Below are positions 52,670 through 61,290 of a stretch of 64,000 bases of DNA, piece by piece; position 1 is the first letter of the stretch; the number at the start of each line of letters is the position of its first letter. Made by a program: the position numbers and the translations under genes. The DNA comes from Limisphaerales bacterium (lineage in GTDB: Bacteria; Verrucomicrobiota; Verrucomicrobiia; Limisphaerales; UBA1100): contig JACNJL010000043.1 of NCBI GenBank assembly GCA_014382585.1, forward strand, positions 1 through 64,000, written 5' to 3'. The notes under the pieces are model-generated. The model saw only the letters and a list, made by a program, of their open reading frames with translations, was not told where the DNA came from and did not search any database.

Positions 52670-53653
52670 TCAGCGTTTTTGCTGTTTCGCGCGCTGTTCC
52701 TGCTGGAATTTCTGCAGGGCCTTGCGGGATTCGACCGCGCGCATGGAAATCCATGTGTGCCAGCCTTTTTCGAGTAACGGGATGCCGCCCTGCCAGTGGC
52801 GGTTGATGGCCTGAGCAAATTCCTGTTCCATTTTGCCTATGAGCCCGCGGGCGCGTTGCACTTTGGGATCGTTGATGATGGCACCCAAAAACCGCATCGC
52901 CTGGCCATTTGGATCGGCCTTGATGAAGAAATCAAAAACCGACCATCCCACATCGTAGCCCTGGCCGATGTTGCCCTTAAACATTTTATCCCAATCTTCG
53001 TATTCCTTTGTGAGCAGATAAGTTTGCAAGCGGGGCAGTTGGCCCTTGCGCCGCATTTCGTCGAGCCGAATCCAGCGCATGTGTTGGTCGTTGCGCAGGC
53101 CGTTGCTTTTGAGCAGCCACGCGGGTGCTTCGCCAAACCAATCGGCACTGCCTTCGATCATCCAGAAGGGCAACTGGCCGTACATCTCGTCCATGATCGC
53201 GTGGCAGCTTTCGTGCAGCAGCGTGGGCACCAGTCGCCACCTGAGATGAGCCTGTTGTTTCCAGGTGACAATTTCCCGCGCACTGGGGCTGAAATAGCCG
53301 AGGATGCCTTTGGTCACGTTTTTTTTGTAGCGCAGGCGTGAGTAAGTTTGGTAGTCCTCGAATGTTTCAAAAATCCGAAATCGCACATTAAAATTGCGAC
53401 CGACTTTGCGTGGAGAAAAAACCGTTTCATGCGCCGTGATTAGCTTGGCGATACCAAAGTTCAGGGCATTCACCATGGGTGCATCGAGTTTGAATTTGTG
53501 AACCGCAAATTGCGCATGGCCACCGGAGGCCTTGAAATCGCGACCTTGGAACATTTCGCGCGTGAGTTCCAGCGCAGTGACCGCGGGCACTATGCTCATC
53601 ATCAGCGCCAGAAAGCCGGTGCGTTGGAGTTGGAACAGTCTGGAAAAAGTCAT
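52670..53653 (-). CDS. Exported HExxH metallopeptidase-like protein
   Basis: 327 residues with a signal peptide (GFLALMMSIVPAVTALE). The zinc motif is TLLHESCHAIMDEM near residue 153, followed 10-15 residues later by MIEGSADWFGE, whose Glu fits the third ligand of gluzincins and DUF1570-type peptidases. A C-terminal helix is rich in Arg, Lys and Gln. It probably cuts peptides in the envelope; the substrate is not known. The ATG at 53653 is chosen because it begins the signal peptide. It is divergent from tatD. Confidence 0.82.
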   Translation of the reverse strand: MTFSRLFQLQRTGFLALMMSIVPAVTALELTREMFQGRDFKASGGHAQFAVHKFKLDAPMVNALNFGIAKLITAHETVFSPRKVGRNFNVRFRIFETFEDYQTYSRLRYKKNVTKGILGYFSPSAREIVTWKQQAHLRWRLVPTLLHESCHAIMDEMYGQLPFWMIEGSADWFGEAPAWLLKSNGLRNDQHMRWIRLDEMRRKGQLPRLQTYLLTKEYEDWDKMFKGNIGQGYDVGWSVFDFFIKADPNGQAMRFLGAIINDPKVQRARGLIGKMEQEFAQAINRHWQGGIPLLEKGWHTWISMRAVESRKALQKFQQEQRAKQQKR

Positions 53654-53734
53654 CTGATTTGTTGCACCCCTCACGAGTCAATATGCACCTGTTTGGGGAG
53701 TTTGTAAAGAGCGGGTTGTGCGCAAATCGCGGGA

Positions 53735-53763
53735 TTGCCGTGCGCGATCTTCGTCGTCACAAT
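53735..53763 (+). promoter_or_regulatory. Promoter of tatD
   Basis: TTGCCG (53735-53740), a 17-bp spacer and CACAAT (53758-53763); the leader is about 11 nt long. Confidence 0.5.
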
Positions 53764-53781
53764 GCGCCTGCCGTAACCAAG

Positions 53782-54588
53782 ATGGAAACTTTTTTCGACA
53801 CCCACGCCCATTTAACTTTCCCTGATTTTGAGAGGGATATTTCTGGGCTGCTCCAACGCGCCGCCGCTGCGGGCATCACGCGCATCATCACCATCGGTAC
53901 CGATCTCGAAAGCAGCCAACGCGCCGTGGCTCTCGCCGAGGCACACGCGCCGGTGTACGCCGTGGTGGGCTGGCATCCCAATGATCTCGCCGAAGCGCCC
54001 GAAGATGTGCGGCCCGAATTGCGCGAGCTGTGTGCGCATCCCAAAGTGGTGGCCATCGGCGAAACGGGCATCGACCATTTTCAGCTGCCCAGCACCAACG
54101 GCGGTACCGAGGCAGAAGATGTCATTTGGAAGGCTCGCCAAGTGAACATCTTCCGCCAGCAACTTGAGTTGGCCGCGGAATTAAAACTCAACGCCGTGAT
54201 TCATCAACGCGCCGCGCTGGAGCCCACGCTGGAAATTTTTGAGGAATTCGCTGACCGCGTGCGGGGGCAGTTTCATTGTTTCGTGGATGACGCGGCGAGT
54301 ATGCGGCGCATTCTTGACCTCGGCTCGCTGGTGAGCTTCACCGGCATTGTGACCTTTAAGAACGCGCAGGAAGTGCGCAACACTGTCGAGGCCACGCCAC
54401 TCGATCAATTGATGGTGGAGACTGACAGCCCCTTTCTCGCGCCAATGCCCTTTCGCGGCAAACGCTGCGAGCCCGCGTACACGCGCCACACCGCCGAGCG
54501 CGTGGCGGAAGTGAAGGGCGTGTCGCTGATTGAATTGAGCGAAGCCACCTGCGCGACGGCTCACACTTTTTTTCCGAAGCTGGGTTAG
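53782..54588 (+). CDS. tatD: TatD-family metal-dependent DNase
   Basis: 268-residue TIM-barrel hydrolase. METFFDTHAHLTFPDF holds the HxH ligands, AIGETGIDHF the bridging Glu, AVIHQRAA and QFHCFVDD the middle histidines, and ETDSPFLAPMPFRGKRCEP the last Asp with the family tail. Members act as 3'-5' exonuclease or tRNA-related hydrolase. It ends 4 bp inside the stop region of the convergent YggT-like gene. Confidence 0.95.
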   Translation: METFFDTHAHLTFPDFERDISGLLQRAAAAGITRIITIGTDLESSQRAVALAEAHAPVYAVVGWHPNDLAEAPEDVRPELRELCAHPKVVAIGETGIDHFQLPSTNGGTEAEDVIWKARQVNIFRQQLELAAELKLNAVIHQRAALEPTLEIFEEFADRVRGQFHCFVDDAASMRRILDLGSLVSFTGIVTFKNAQEVRNTVEATPLDQLMVETDSPFLAPMPFRGKRCEPAYTRHTAERVAEVKGVSLIELSEATCATAHTFFPKLG

Positions 54589-55394
54589 TGCAGCAAGCTC
54601 GCTACGTGTTCCGGCGTGAGCGCGTGGCTCAATCCGTAGGCGATCGCCAAGGCCACGATGGGGGCGAAATCCATCTTGCGTGTTTCCCACGGCAGAATGC
54701 GCAGGGGCGCGAGGAGGCGCTTGCCGGATTCATCCACGGTTTTCCAAACAGTCTGTTCGCCGAAATACACAAAGCAGTTCAATAAATATAACGCGAGCAG
54801 CACCATGATTAAATAAATCATTGCCCGCAAATCCAGCAGCACCAGTAGAGGGAGATGGTTTGTGGGGATGTTGATTGCCTCTAGCGATTCAATCCAGCTT
54901 GCCTCGACAAATCGAAATCCAACGGCGAGCGCCAAGACTCCCAACCATTGCGCGGGCACCGGCAACCCGCCCGGCCATCCGAATTGCGCTATGAGAAATT
55001 CGCGCCATTGACCGGTGACCTCGGAGCGCGGTTGCACTGTGCTCAGCAGCGCGAGGCAAAAATACAGTGCCGCCAGCCAGTGCGCGAAGCTGAGCGCCGA
55101 GTAGGCCAACGCGTGCGGAAGCGAATCGCTTTTAAAGGGGTGAAATACGTCAAGTAAGTTGAGGTGCGGATACCAATCCAGTCCCGGGCCGAATTGATTG
55201 TAAAAAACCGCGCGCCCGCCCAGCAACGCCAGCAGCACGAGCAGGTAAATCCAAGAATGCCGATACACCGGGCCTTGGCGGGGCGTGGGGCCGGCGAGGT
55301 TGCGCGGGGGTTGGCTGCGCGGCATCGTGCCTGTCCGCCAACTGACCCACAGTAAGAGCCCGGCGAGATTCAGGATTCCATGCAGCCAGTCCAT
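54585..55394 (-). CDS. YggT-like integral membrane protein
   Basis: 269 residues with about six hydrophobic segments. The C-terminal part matches the YggT motif: RAMIYLIMVLLALYLLNCFV, then ESGKRLLAPLRILPWE and MDFAPIVALAIAYGL. An N-terminal half with three or more helices has no recognised family. The ATG at 55394 (MDWLHGILNLAG) is used because the open frame further upstream lies inside sucD. It starts 20 bp after sucD, so it may be the last gene of the sucCD transcript. The function is unknown; YggT proteins are implicated in osmotic stress and division in other organisms. Confidence 0.75.
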   Translation of the reverse strand: MDWLHGILNLAGLLLWVSWRTGTMPRSQPPRNLAGPTPRQGPVYRHSWIYLLVLLALLGGRAVFYNQFGPGLDWYPHLNLLDVFHPFKSDSLPHALAYSALSFAHWLAALYFCLALLSTVQPRSEVTGQWREFLIAQFGWPGGLPVPAQWLGVLALAVGFRFVEASWIESLEAINIPTNHLPLLVLLDLRAMIYLIMVLLALYLLNCFVYFGEQTVWKTVDESGKRLLAPLRILPWETRKMDFAPIVALAIAYGLSHALTPEHVASLLH

Positions 55395-55414
55395 GCGTTC
55401 ATCCGGCGCGGGGG

Positions 55415-56305
55415 CTACATCATTTTCAGTAGCGTGTCGGCCATTTCCGAGGGCGTTTCGGCCACGCCGATGCCCGCTTCGCGGAAGGCTTCCTGTTTGG
55501 CTTCGGCGGTGCCTTTGCCGCCACTGACGATCGCGCCCGCGTGACCCATGCGGCGTCCGGGAGGCGCGGTGGCACCGGCGATAAATCCGGCGATGGGTTT
55601 GGTGCAATGTGCTTTGGCCCACGCGGCGGCTTCTTCTTCAGCGGTGCCGCCGATTTCGCCGATCATAATGATGCCCGTGGTTTCGGGGTCATCATTGAAA
55701 AGTTTTAACACATCGAGATGCGTCATCCCCGGCACGGGATCGCCACCAATGCCCACGCAGGTGGATTGCCCCACACCGCGGCTGGTGAGCTGCCACACCG
55801 CCTCGTAAGTGAGCGTGCCGCTGCGGGAGACGACGCCGATGTTTCCCTTTTTGTGAATGTACCCCGGTGCAATGCCAATGCGACAACCGCCGTGCGAATC
55901 CTCGCCCTCGCCGGGTGTCACCACGCCGGGGCAGTTAGGGCCGAGCAACGTGGTGGAGCTGTCTTTCAACGCCTCTTTTACCGAAATCATATCGCGCACC
56001 GGAATGCCCTCGGTGATACAGACCACCAAATCCAATCCCGCCGCCGCCCCCTCAAGAATGGCATCGGCCGCAAAAGGCGGCGGCACAAAAACCGCACTCG
56101 CCGTGGCTCCGGTTTCGGCCATCGCTTCGGCTACGCTGTCAAAAATAGGAACCGTGTCGGCAAACATTTGTCCGCCCTTGCCGGGCGTGACGCCGGCCAC
56201 GAGCTGGGAGCCGTAGTCGAGGCTCAGCTGCGCGTGTCGACCGCCAAAGCCACCGGTGATGCCTTGGATGAGAAATTTGGTGTCGGGTTTTACGAGAATG
56301 GACAT
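55415..56305 (-). CDS. sucD: Succinyl-CoA synthetase alpha subunit
   Basis: TCA-cycle enzyme subunit of 296 residues: [20 protein letters not shown] binds Co[15 protein letters not shown] is conserved, and the phosphorylated histidine is in [19 protein letters not shown]. It lies 5 bp after sucC on the same strand. Confidence 0.97.
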   Translation of the reverse strand: MSILVKPDTKFLIQGITGGFGGRHAQLSLDYGSQLVAGVTPGKGGQMFADTVPIFDSVAEAMAETGATASAVFVPPPFAADAILEGAAAGLDLVVCITEGIPVRDMISVKEALKDSSTTLLGPNCPGVVTPGEGEDSHGGCRIGIAPGYIHKKGNIGVVSRSGTLTYEAVWQLTSRGVGQSTCVGIGGDPVPGMTHLDVLKLFNDDPETTGIIMIGEIGGTAEEEAAAWAKAHCTKPIAGFIAGATAPPGRRMGHAGAIVSGGKGTAEAKQEAFREAGIGVAETPSEMADTLLKMM

Positions 56306-56310
56306 AGGAA

Positions 56311-57513
56311 TTATCTTACTGCGGCTACCGCTTTTTCGGCGGCTTCCGACAGGCTTTCAGCAGTGATGAGCGTTAGCCCTGATGCGGCGAGGGTGGCGCG
56401 GCCGGCTTCGACGTTGTTGCCTTCGAGGCGCACTATGAGTGGGAGTGTAAGTTGGGTTTCCTGCACGGCGGCGACGATGCCTTCGGCGATGGTGTTGCAA
56501 TTCATAATGCCGCCAAAAATGTTTACAAGGATGGCTTGTACGTTGGGGTCGCCCACGATGATTTCGAAGGCGGCTTTCACCTGTTCCTTTGTGGCACCGC
56601 CGCCGACGTCTAGAAAGTTTGCGGGATCGCCGCCGTAATGTTTGATGGCGTCCATAGTGGCCATCGCGAGGCCGGCGCCGTTGACGAGGCAGGCGATGTT
56701 GCCGTCGAGCTTGATGTAGTTGAGGTCGTGCTCGCCGGCCTCTACTTCGAGTGGGTCTTCCTCGGATAGATCGCGCATCGCGACGATGTCCGGATGGCGA
56801 AAGAGCGCGTTGCTGTCGATGGACATTTTGGCGTCCAGCGCCACCACCGCTTCGGTGTCGTCTTCATTCGCGATGTGCGCCAATGGATTGATTTCCAGCA
56901 TCGAGGCATCGCAATCGTGCCACGTGTTATAGAGCGCTTGCAACAATCCGGCGGTTTGCCCGATGAGGCGACCGCGCAGCCCCAGCGCGATGGCAACCTT
57001 GCGGCCTTGGTGCGGTTGCAATCCCAGCGCGGGGTCAACGACTTCTTTGATGATTTTCTCGGGTGTCTTATCCGCCACCTCTTCGATGTCCATGCCGCCC
57101 TCGGCGCTGGCCATGACGATGGGTTTGCCCAGCGCGCGGTCGAGCAGCACGGCCACGTAAAATTCACTTTTGATTTCCTGTGCGGAAGTGATCAACAACC
57201 GGTTGACTTGTTTGCCCGCCTCGCCGGTTTGTTTGGTGACCAACACGTTGCCGAGCATTGCCTCGGCCTTGACGGTGGCATCCTCCACGCTATCGGCCAA
57301 ATGTACCCCGCCTTTGAAGCCGTCTTTAAATGTGCCTTTGCCACGGCCGCCGGCGTGGATTTGGGATTTTACGACCACCCGTGCGTTGCCCGCGTCAAAA
57401 AGTTTCGCAATGGCCGCCTTGGCTTCGTCGAGGTTGGTGGCCGGTTCGCCCGGCGGCACTTTCACGCCGTGGCGTTCCATTAATTGTTTGGCCTGATATT
57501 CGTGGAGATTCAT
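56311..57513 (-). CDS. sucC: Succinyl-CoA synthetase beta subunit
   Basis: 400-residue ATP-grasp subunit: [20 protein letters not shown] start, [17 protein letters not shown] nucleotide-binding segment, LEINPLAHI metal site, and the C-terminal [15 protein letters not shown]. Together with SucD it makes ATP or GTP from succinyl-CoA. A rho-independent terminator and an overlapping weak promoter (TTGCCA-17-CATAGC, 57562-57534) sit directly before the ATG, separating it from gltA. Confidence 0.97.
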   Translation of the reverse strand: MNLHEYQAKQLMERHGVKVPPGEPATNLDEAKAAIAKLFDAGNARVVVKSQIHAGGRGKGTFKDGFKGGVHLADSVEDATVKAEAMLGNVLVTKQTGEAGKQVNRLLITSAQEIKSEFYVAVLLDRALGKPIVMASAEGGMDIEEVADKTPEKIIKEVVDPALGLQPHQGRKVAIALGLRGRLIGQTAGLLQALYNTWHDCDASMLEINPLAHIANEDDTEAVVALDAKMSIDSNALFRHPDIVAMRDLSEEDPLEVEAGEHDLNYIKLDGNIACLVNGAGLAMATMDAIKHYGGDPANFLDVGGGATKEQVKAAFEIIVGDPNVQAILVNIFGGIMNCNTIAEGIVAAVQETQLTLPLIVRLEGNNVEAGRATLAASGLTLITAESLSEAAEKAVAAVR

Positions 57514-57517
57514 AGGT

Positions 57518-57550
57518 AAAAAACAGCGCCCCTGCTATGCGACAGGGGCG
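57518..57550 (-). terminator. Rho-independent terminator between gltA and sucC
   Basis: The 8-bp stem CGCCCCTG/CAGGGGCG (57550-57543 and 57534-57527) has an 8-nt loop and is followed by a run of six T (57523-57518) on the minus strand. The T run ends 4 nt before the sucC ATG. Confidence 0.8.
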
Positions 57551-57590
57551 GGAGTGTGGCAAGAAATTTGTGTGTTCGCCAAAGTGCCGG

Positions 57591-58742
57591 TTAACGTTGG
57601 CTCAAGGCGACCCATGCCTTGCCATCGTCACCAGCGTATTGGGCGCGAGGGCGAATAAGGCGGTTGCCGTCGAGATGTTCGAGGACGTGGGCGGTCCAGC
57701 CTGCCGTGCGCGCAATGGCAAAGATGGGGGTGAATAAATCGGTCGGAATGCCGAGGCTGTAATAGACGGTGGCAGAATAAAAATCGACGTTGGCGTTGAG
57801 GTTCTTTTTCTCAAGCATCAATTCGGCGATGCGCTCGCTCATTTGGATCCACTTGGGTTCGCCCAATTCTTTGGTGAGTTTTTGCGCCATCCGCTTGAGG
57901 TGCGGCGCGCGGGGGTCGAGCGTGGTGTAAACGCGATGGCCAATGCCCATGATTTTGCGTTTGTGCGTGAGGCAATCTTCAACGTAGGCGTCTACTTGAT
58001 CCAATTCACCAATCTCGTGCAGCATTTTAATGACGCCTTCGTTGGCACCGCCGTGGAGCGGTCCTTTCAACGTGCCGATGGCGCTGGTGATGGCACTGTA
58101 CACATCGCTGAGCGTGGCGATCGTCACACGGCTGCTGAAGGTGCTGGCGTTGAAGCCGTGGTCGGCGTGGAGGATGTAGCAAATATCAATGGTGCGCTCC
58201 ATGTCGGCACTGGGTTTTTCGCCATTGATGAGCCAGAGAAAGTTTGCGGCTTCGCCAAGCGAAGGATCGGAGGCGAGTAATTCCTTGCCTTGCCGTTGCC
58301 GGTGAAAGGTGGCGATGAGAACCGGGATTTGCGCGATGAGGGTTAAGGATTTTTCGCGCGCGAGGGCGATGTTTTCACCCGTTTCGGGCTCGGCATCGTA
58401 GCAGCCCAACGCACTGACGGCGGTGCGCAGCACGTGCATCGGCGCGGCCTCAGCGGGCATCGCACTGATGAGGTCGATGACGCCCTGCGGGATTTCGCGT
58501 CGGCAGGCGAGGTCTTGTTTCAGCGTAGCGAGTTCGTCCGGAGTGGGCAGGCGATTGTGGTACAGCAAATGAATGACTTCTTCAAACGAGGCGTTTTCCG
58601 CAAGGTCATTGATGTTGTAGCCGCAATAAACCAACTCGCCGAGATCGCCGCGCACGTCGCTCAGTTCCGTTTCGGCGGCCACCACGCCAGCCATTCCTTT
58701 GTCGATCGGTTCCGCTGTCATTCCTGATTCGCTCATTGTCAT
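57591..58742 (-). CDS. gltA: Citrate synthase
   Basis: Condenses acetyl-CoA and oxaloacetate. 383 residues of the shorter citrate-synthase type. ELSDVRGDLGELVYCGYNI opens the core, HADHGFNASTFSSRV has the first catalytic His, LKGPLHGGANEGV the second, and MGIGHRVYTTLDPRAPHL the conserved block with the Arg/His pair. The ATG at 58742 has a GGGAG Shine-Dalgarno sequence about 9 nt upstream; the ATG at 58736 is an alternative. Confidence 0.96.
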   Translation of the reverse strand: MTMSESGMTAEPIDKGMAGVVAAETELSDVRGDLGELVYCGYNINDLAENASFEEVIHLLYHNRLPTPDELATLKQDLACRREIPQGVIDLISAMPAEAAPMHVLRTAVSALGCYDAEPETGENIALAREKSLTLIAQIPVLIATFHRQRQGKELLASDPSLGEAANFLWLINGEKPSADMERTIDICYILHADHGFNASTFSSRVTIATLSDVYSAITSAIGTLKGPLHGGANEGVIKMLHEIGELDQVDAYVEDCLTHKRKIMGIGHRVYTTLDPRAPHLKRMAQKLTKELGEPKWIQMSERIAELMLEKKNLNANVDFYSATVYYSLGIPTDLFTPIFAIARTAGWTAHVLEHLDGNRLIRPRAQYAGDDGKAWVALSQR

Positions 58743-58805
58743 AGCTATTTGCTCCCAAAAACAGGGGGTTGAGGTCGGGGAACTTAAAAAAATCAACCCG
58801 TCGCG

Positions 58806-59462
58806 TCAAGCTTTCCGCAATACCAGAAACAATTCATCACCCACCTGTTTGCGGGATTTTAAGGTGAATTGCGTGGCGTTTTTGAGCGGTGCAAAACCAA
58901 GGCCATCGGCGATCGTGGGTGCATCCCGCCCTCCGAATAAACGCGGGCACACCGTGAGGTTTACCTCATCGACCACGCCCGCACGGAAGAGCGAATCATT
59001 TAATTGCCCGCCTCCTTCGCAAAGCAGCCGTTTCACGCCCCATTTTTTGCTGAGCCAATCGAGCGCCTGTTTGAAACTAATAGCTTCGGTGCCGCAAATT
59101 TCCACCGCGTTGGCTGCGGCCTTCAAATGCGTCAACCGCTTTGGGCTGATGCCTTCGGTGGTGAGCACCAACACAGGCGCGCCTTTGGACCGGAAAATTT
59201 TATGGCGCGTATTAACTTGCCCGCTGCCGCTGGCAATGATTCGTAGAGGCGGTTTGGGTTTAGATTTAGGGCCTGGGCCGAGGATGATTTCGGGCTGAGC
59301 GTTGAGCGTGCCCGCGCCGGTGAGGATGGCGTCAGCTTGATCGCGCAGGGCGAGCAAATGTGCATGGTCCGCGCGACTGCCGAAACTGGTCACTTCGCGG
59401 TTGGCGCTGGCGATTTTGCCATCGGCGGTCATCGCCATATTGATGGAAACGTGCGGACGCAT
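58806..59462 (-). CDS. RibD C-terminal-like reductase (dihydrofolate-reductase fold)
   Basis: 218 residues: RPHVSINMAMTADGKIA at the start, DAILTGAGTL as nucleotide site and LLCEGGGQLNDSLFRAGVVD, all typical of RibD C-terminal / pyrimidine reductase proteins. It reduces a ribosylamino-pyrimidine in riboflavin synthesis or a related compound. Its ATG overlaps the queA stop (TGATG), so it is translationally coupled to queA. No deaminase domain is attached and no other rib genes are near. Confidence 0.9.
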   Translation of the reverse strand: MRPHVSINMAMTADGKIASANREVTSFGSRADHAHLLALRDQADAILTGAGTLNAQPEIILGPGPKSKPKPPLRIIASGSGQVNTRHKIFRSKGAPVLVLTTEGISPKRLTHLKAAANAVEICGTEAISFKQALDWLSKKWGVKRLLCEGGGQLNDSLFRAGVVDEVNLTVCPRLFGGRDAPTIADGLGFAPLKNATQFTLKSRKQVGDELFLVLRKA

Positions 59463-60562
59463 CACAGAATCAACATCGCATCGCCGTAGCTGAAGAAGCG
59501 ATACTTTTTGCGGATGGCCTCGGCGTACGCTTCGAGCATCCATTGGCGTCCACTCAATTCGCCTGGCACCGCGAAGGCGCTTACCAGCATCAGCAGCGTG
59601 GATTGCGGTAAATGAAAATTAGTGAGCAATCCATCCACCACTTTGAACTCGCGTGGCGGATAAATGAAAATATCCGTGCTGCCCGAAGTGGCGGAGAGCG
59701 ACTCTTGTTGTGCCGCCACACTTTCGAGCACGCGCACGGTGGTGGTGCCCACGGCAATCACGCGCCGCCCTTCAGTTTTGGCAGCATTGATGGCGGCGGC
59801 GGTTTTGGCGGGCAAGGTAAAGCGCTCTGAATGCATTCGATGCTCCGCCAATGCCTCCGCTTTCACTGGCGCAAATGTCCCAAGGCCAACGTGCAAGGTC
59901 ACCGTGTGTGTTTCTACTCCCTGCGCGCGGAGTTGATCAAGGAATGGCTCCGTGAAGTGTAGCCCCGCGGTGGGCGCGGCAATGGAACCGGTGGGTTTGG
60001 CGTACACCGTTTGGTAGCGCTCGGCATCTTCACCCGATTTCCCGTGCGTTTCACGGTGGATGTAAGGCGGCAATGGTATTTCGCCGAGGGCATCCAATTC
60101 CGCGAGCAAATGATCGGTGCCCTCGAAGTGCAGGCACGCGTGGCCTTCTTCATTTTTTTTCAGCACCTCGGCGGTGAACGGGGTGGGGCGGCCTTGGTTG
60201 TCGAGAATTTCGATTTGTGTTTTGGGTGGCAGACGTTTGCCGGGGCGTACCATCGCCCACCACGTGGCATCGGACGCAGGCTCGGTGAGTAGGATTTCCA
60301 CTGCGCCACCGCCAATTGCTTTGCGTCCGCGCAGGCGGGCAGGGATCACGCGGGAATTGTTCATCACCAGCACATCGCCCGCGCGCAGGAATTGCGGGAG
60401 ATCGAGGAATTGATGGTGGGCGAAAGTGCCCTCAACCCTCTTTACATTCAGCAAGCGTGAGCCATCACGCGCAGGTGCCGGGTTTTGAGCAATCAACTCA
60501 GGGGGTAAACTGAAGTTGAAATCCTCAGTTTTCAGAGGTTTTTCCTGATTTTCCGTGCTCAC
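59462..60562 (-). CDS. queA: S-adenosylmethionine:tRNA ribosyltransferase-isomerase
   Basis: Forms epoxyqueuosine in tRNA anticodons. 366 residues: FNFSLPPELIAQNPAPARDG at the start, VLVMNNSRVIPARLRGRK, the PTAGLHFTEPFLDQL block (GLHFT is conserved) and HLPQSTLLMLVSAF near the end. It begins at a GTG; the next in-frame ATG is well inside the domain. It is divergent from mraZ. Confidence 0.97.
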   Translation of the reverse strand: MSTENQEKPLKTEDFNFSLPPELIAQNPAPARDGSRLLNVKRVEGTFAHHQFLDLPQFLRAGDVLVMNNSRVIPARLRGRKAIGGGAVEILLTEPASDATWWAMVRPGKRLPPKTQIEILDNQGRPTPFTAEVLKKNEEGHACLHFEGTDHLLAELDALGEIPLPPYIHRETHGKSGEDAERYQTVYAKPTGSIAAPTAGLHFTEPFLDQLRAQGVETHTVTLHVGLGTFAPVKAEALAEHRMHSERFTLPAKTAAAINAAKTEGRRVIAVGTTTVRVLESVAAQQESLSATSGSTDIFIYPPREFKVVDGLLTNFHLPQSTLLMLVSAFAVPGELSGRQWMLEAYAEAIRKKYRFFSYGDAMLIL

Positions 60563-60584
60563 GGCCGGAATTGAGGCATTTTTT

Positions 60585-60667
60585 GTGAATAAACGCGAGC
60601 CTCAGGCGAATTGGGTGAATAAAAATAACCCAAAAATCCCAACAAAAATGTTGACGAATGTGAATAA
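60585..60667. promoter_or_regulatory. Three GTGAATAA direct repeats in the queA-mraZ gap
   Basis: GTGAATAA is found at 60585-60592, 60615-60622 and 60660-60667; the starts are 30 and 45 bp apart. The third copy lies inside the -35/-10 spacer of the mraZ promoter, so a protein bound there would block transcription. A related TTGTGAATA occurs at the 12975 operator. Confidence 0.5.
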
Positions 60668-60680
60668 GTGTCACTAAAGT
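60651..60680 (+). promoter_or_regulatory. Promoter of mraZ
   Basis: TTGACG (60651-60656), an 18-bp spacer and TAAAGT (60675-60680). The start would be near 60687, inside the box repeats. Confidence 0.5.
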
Positions 60681-60715
60681 GTTGCGCTGTGTGGCGAAGT
60701 GGGTTAAAGGTGCAT
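60676..60715 (+). promoter_or_regulatory. Phased MraZ-type box repeats
   Basis: Ten-base units begin at 60676 (AAAGTGTTGC), 60686 (GCTGTGTGGC), 60696 (GAAGTGGGTT) and, less clearly, 60706 (AAAGGTGCAT). The GTG core repeats every 10 bp in the first three. E. coli MraZ binds TGGGN direct repeats with this same period in its own promoter, so autoregulation is likely. Confidence 0.5.
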
Positions 60716-60725
60716 CACGCAAACG

Positions 60726-61190
60726 ATGTCAGACGAAACGGACAACGTGGCAGTTTATTACAATTCGCTCTATCGACATGGAGTGGATGGCAAGCGGCGT
60801 GTGCAGGTGCCGGCAAAGTGGCGGCCGTCGCGGCCGGACGTAGAATTTACTTTGATCGTTTGGCCGAAGTCGACGCACGGCCCGTGCTTGCGGGTTTTGC
60901 CGCCGGAACAGATGGGCCACTTGATGGCGGATATTAACGCGATGAGCAATGACGACCCAAACAAGGTAGTGCTCAAACGTTTTATCGGAAGCGAGAGCGC
61001 GCAAGTGCCGTTGGACAAGGCGGGCCGAATTTGTTTGCCGGAAGAAATGGTGAAGGCGGCCGGCATCAAAAAGGATGCCGTGCTGGTGGGCTTGCTGGAT
61101 CGTTTTGAAATTTGGAACCCGAACCGATACGGCGCCGTGCGCGGCGAAGATCAAGTGATGGCCGGCGCGGCTTTCACGTTGATGGAGTAA
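60726..61190 (+). CDS. mraZ: Transcriptional regulator MraZ
   Basis: 154 residues with two AbrB/SpoVT-type domains: YYNSLYRHGVDGKRRVQVPA at the N-terminus and VPLDKAGRICLPEEMVKAAG in the second half, then RFEIWNPNRYGA. MraZ normally heads the division and cell-wall (dcw) cluster and controls it. Here no rsmH, ftsL or ftsI follows within the window; the next gene encodes a secreted giant protein. The upstream gap holds phased boxes and GTGAATAA repeats. Confidence 0.9.
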   Translation: MSDETDNVAVYYNSLYRHGVDGKRRVQVPAKWRPSRPDVEFTLIVWPKSTHGPCLRVLPPEQMGHLMADINAMSNDDPNKVVLKRFIGSESAQVPLDKAGRICLPEEMVKAAGIKKDAVLVGLLDRFEIWNPNRYGAVRGEDQVMAGAAFTLME

Positions 61191-61250
61191 CGGCGGGTGA
61201 GGATGTGTTCTGCCATTCGGTAGACGCCAAGGAGGTGGGTAACGTGGTGG

Positions 61251-61270
61251 CCGGGGCAAGGGCCCCGGTC
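61251..61270 (+). other. GC-rich hairpin after mraZ
   Basis: CCGGGGC (61252-61258) and GCCCCGG (61263-61269) form a 7-bp stem with a 4-nt loop. No T run follows, so termination is uncertain. It lies 20 bp before the start of the next gene. Confidence 0.45.
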
Positions 61271-61290
61271 ATCGCGGCCCCATTATTAAA

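Noticed and set aside
55395-55622. Extension of the YggT-like gene into sucD
   Set aside because: The extension is a frame shadow of the 3' end of sucD. The ATG at 55394 starts a hydrophobic segment.
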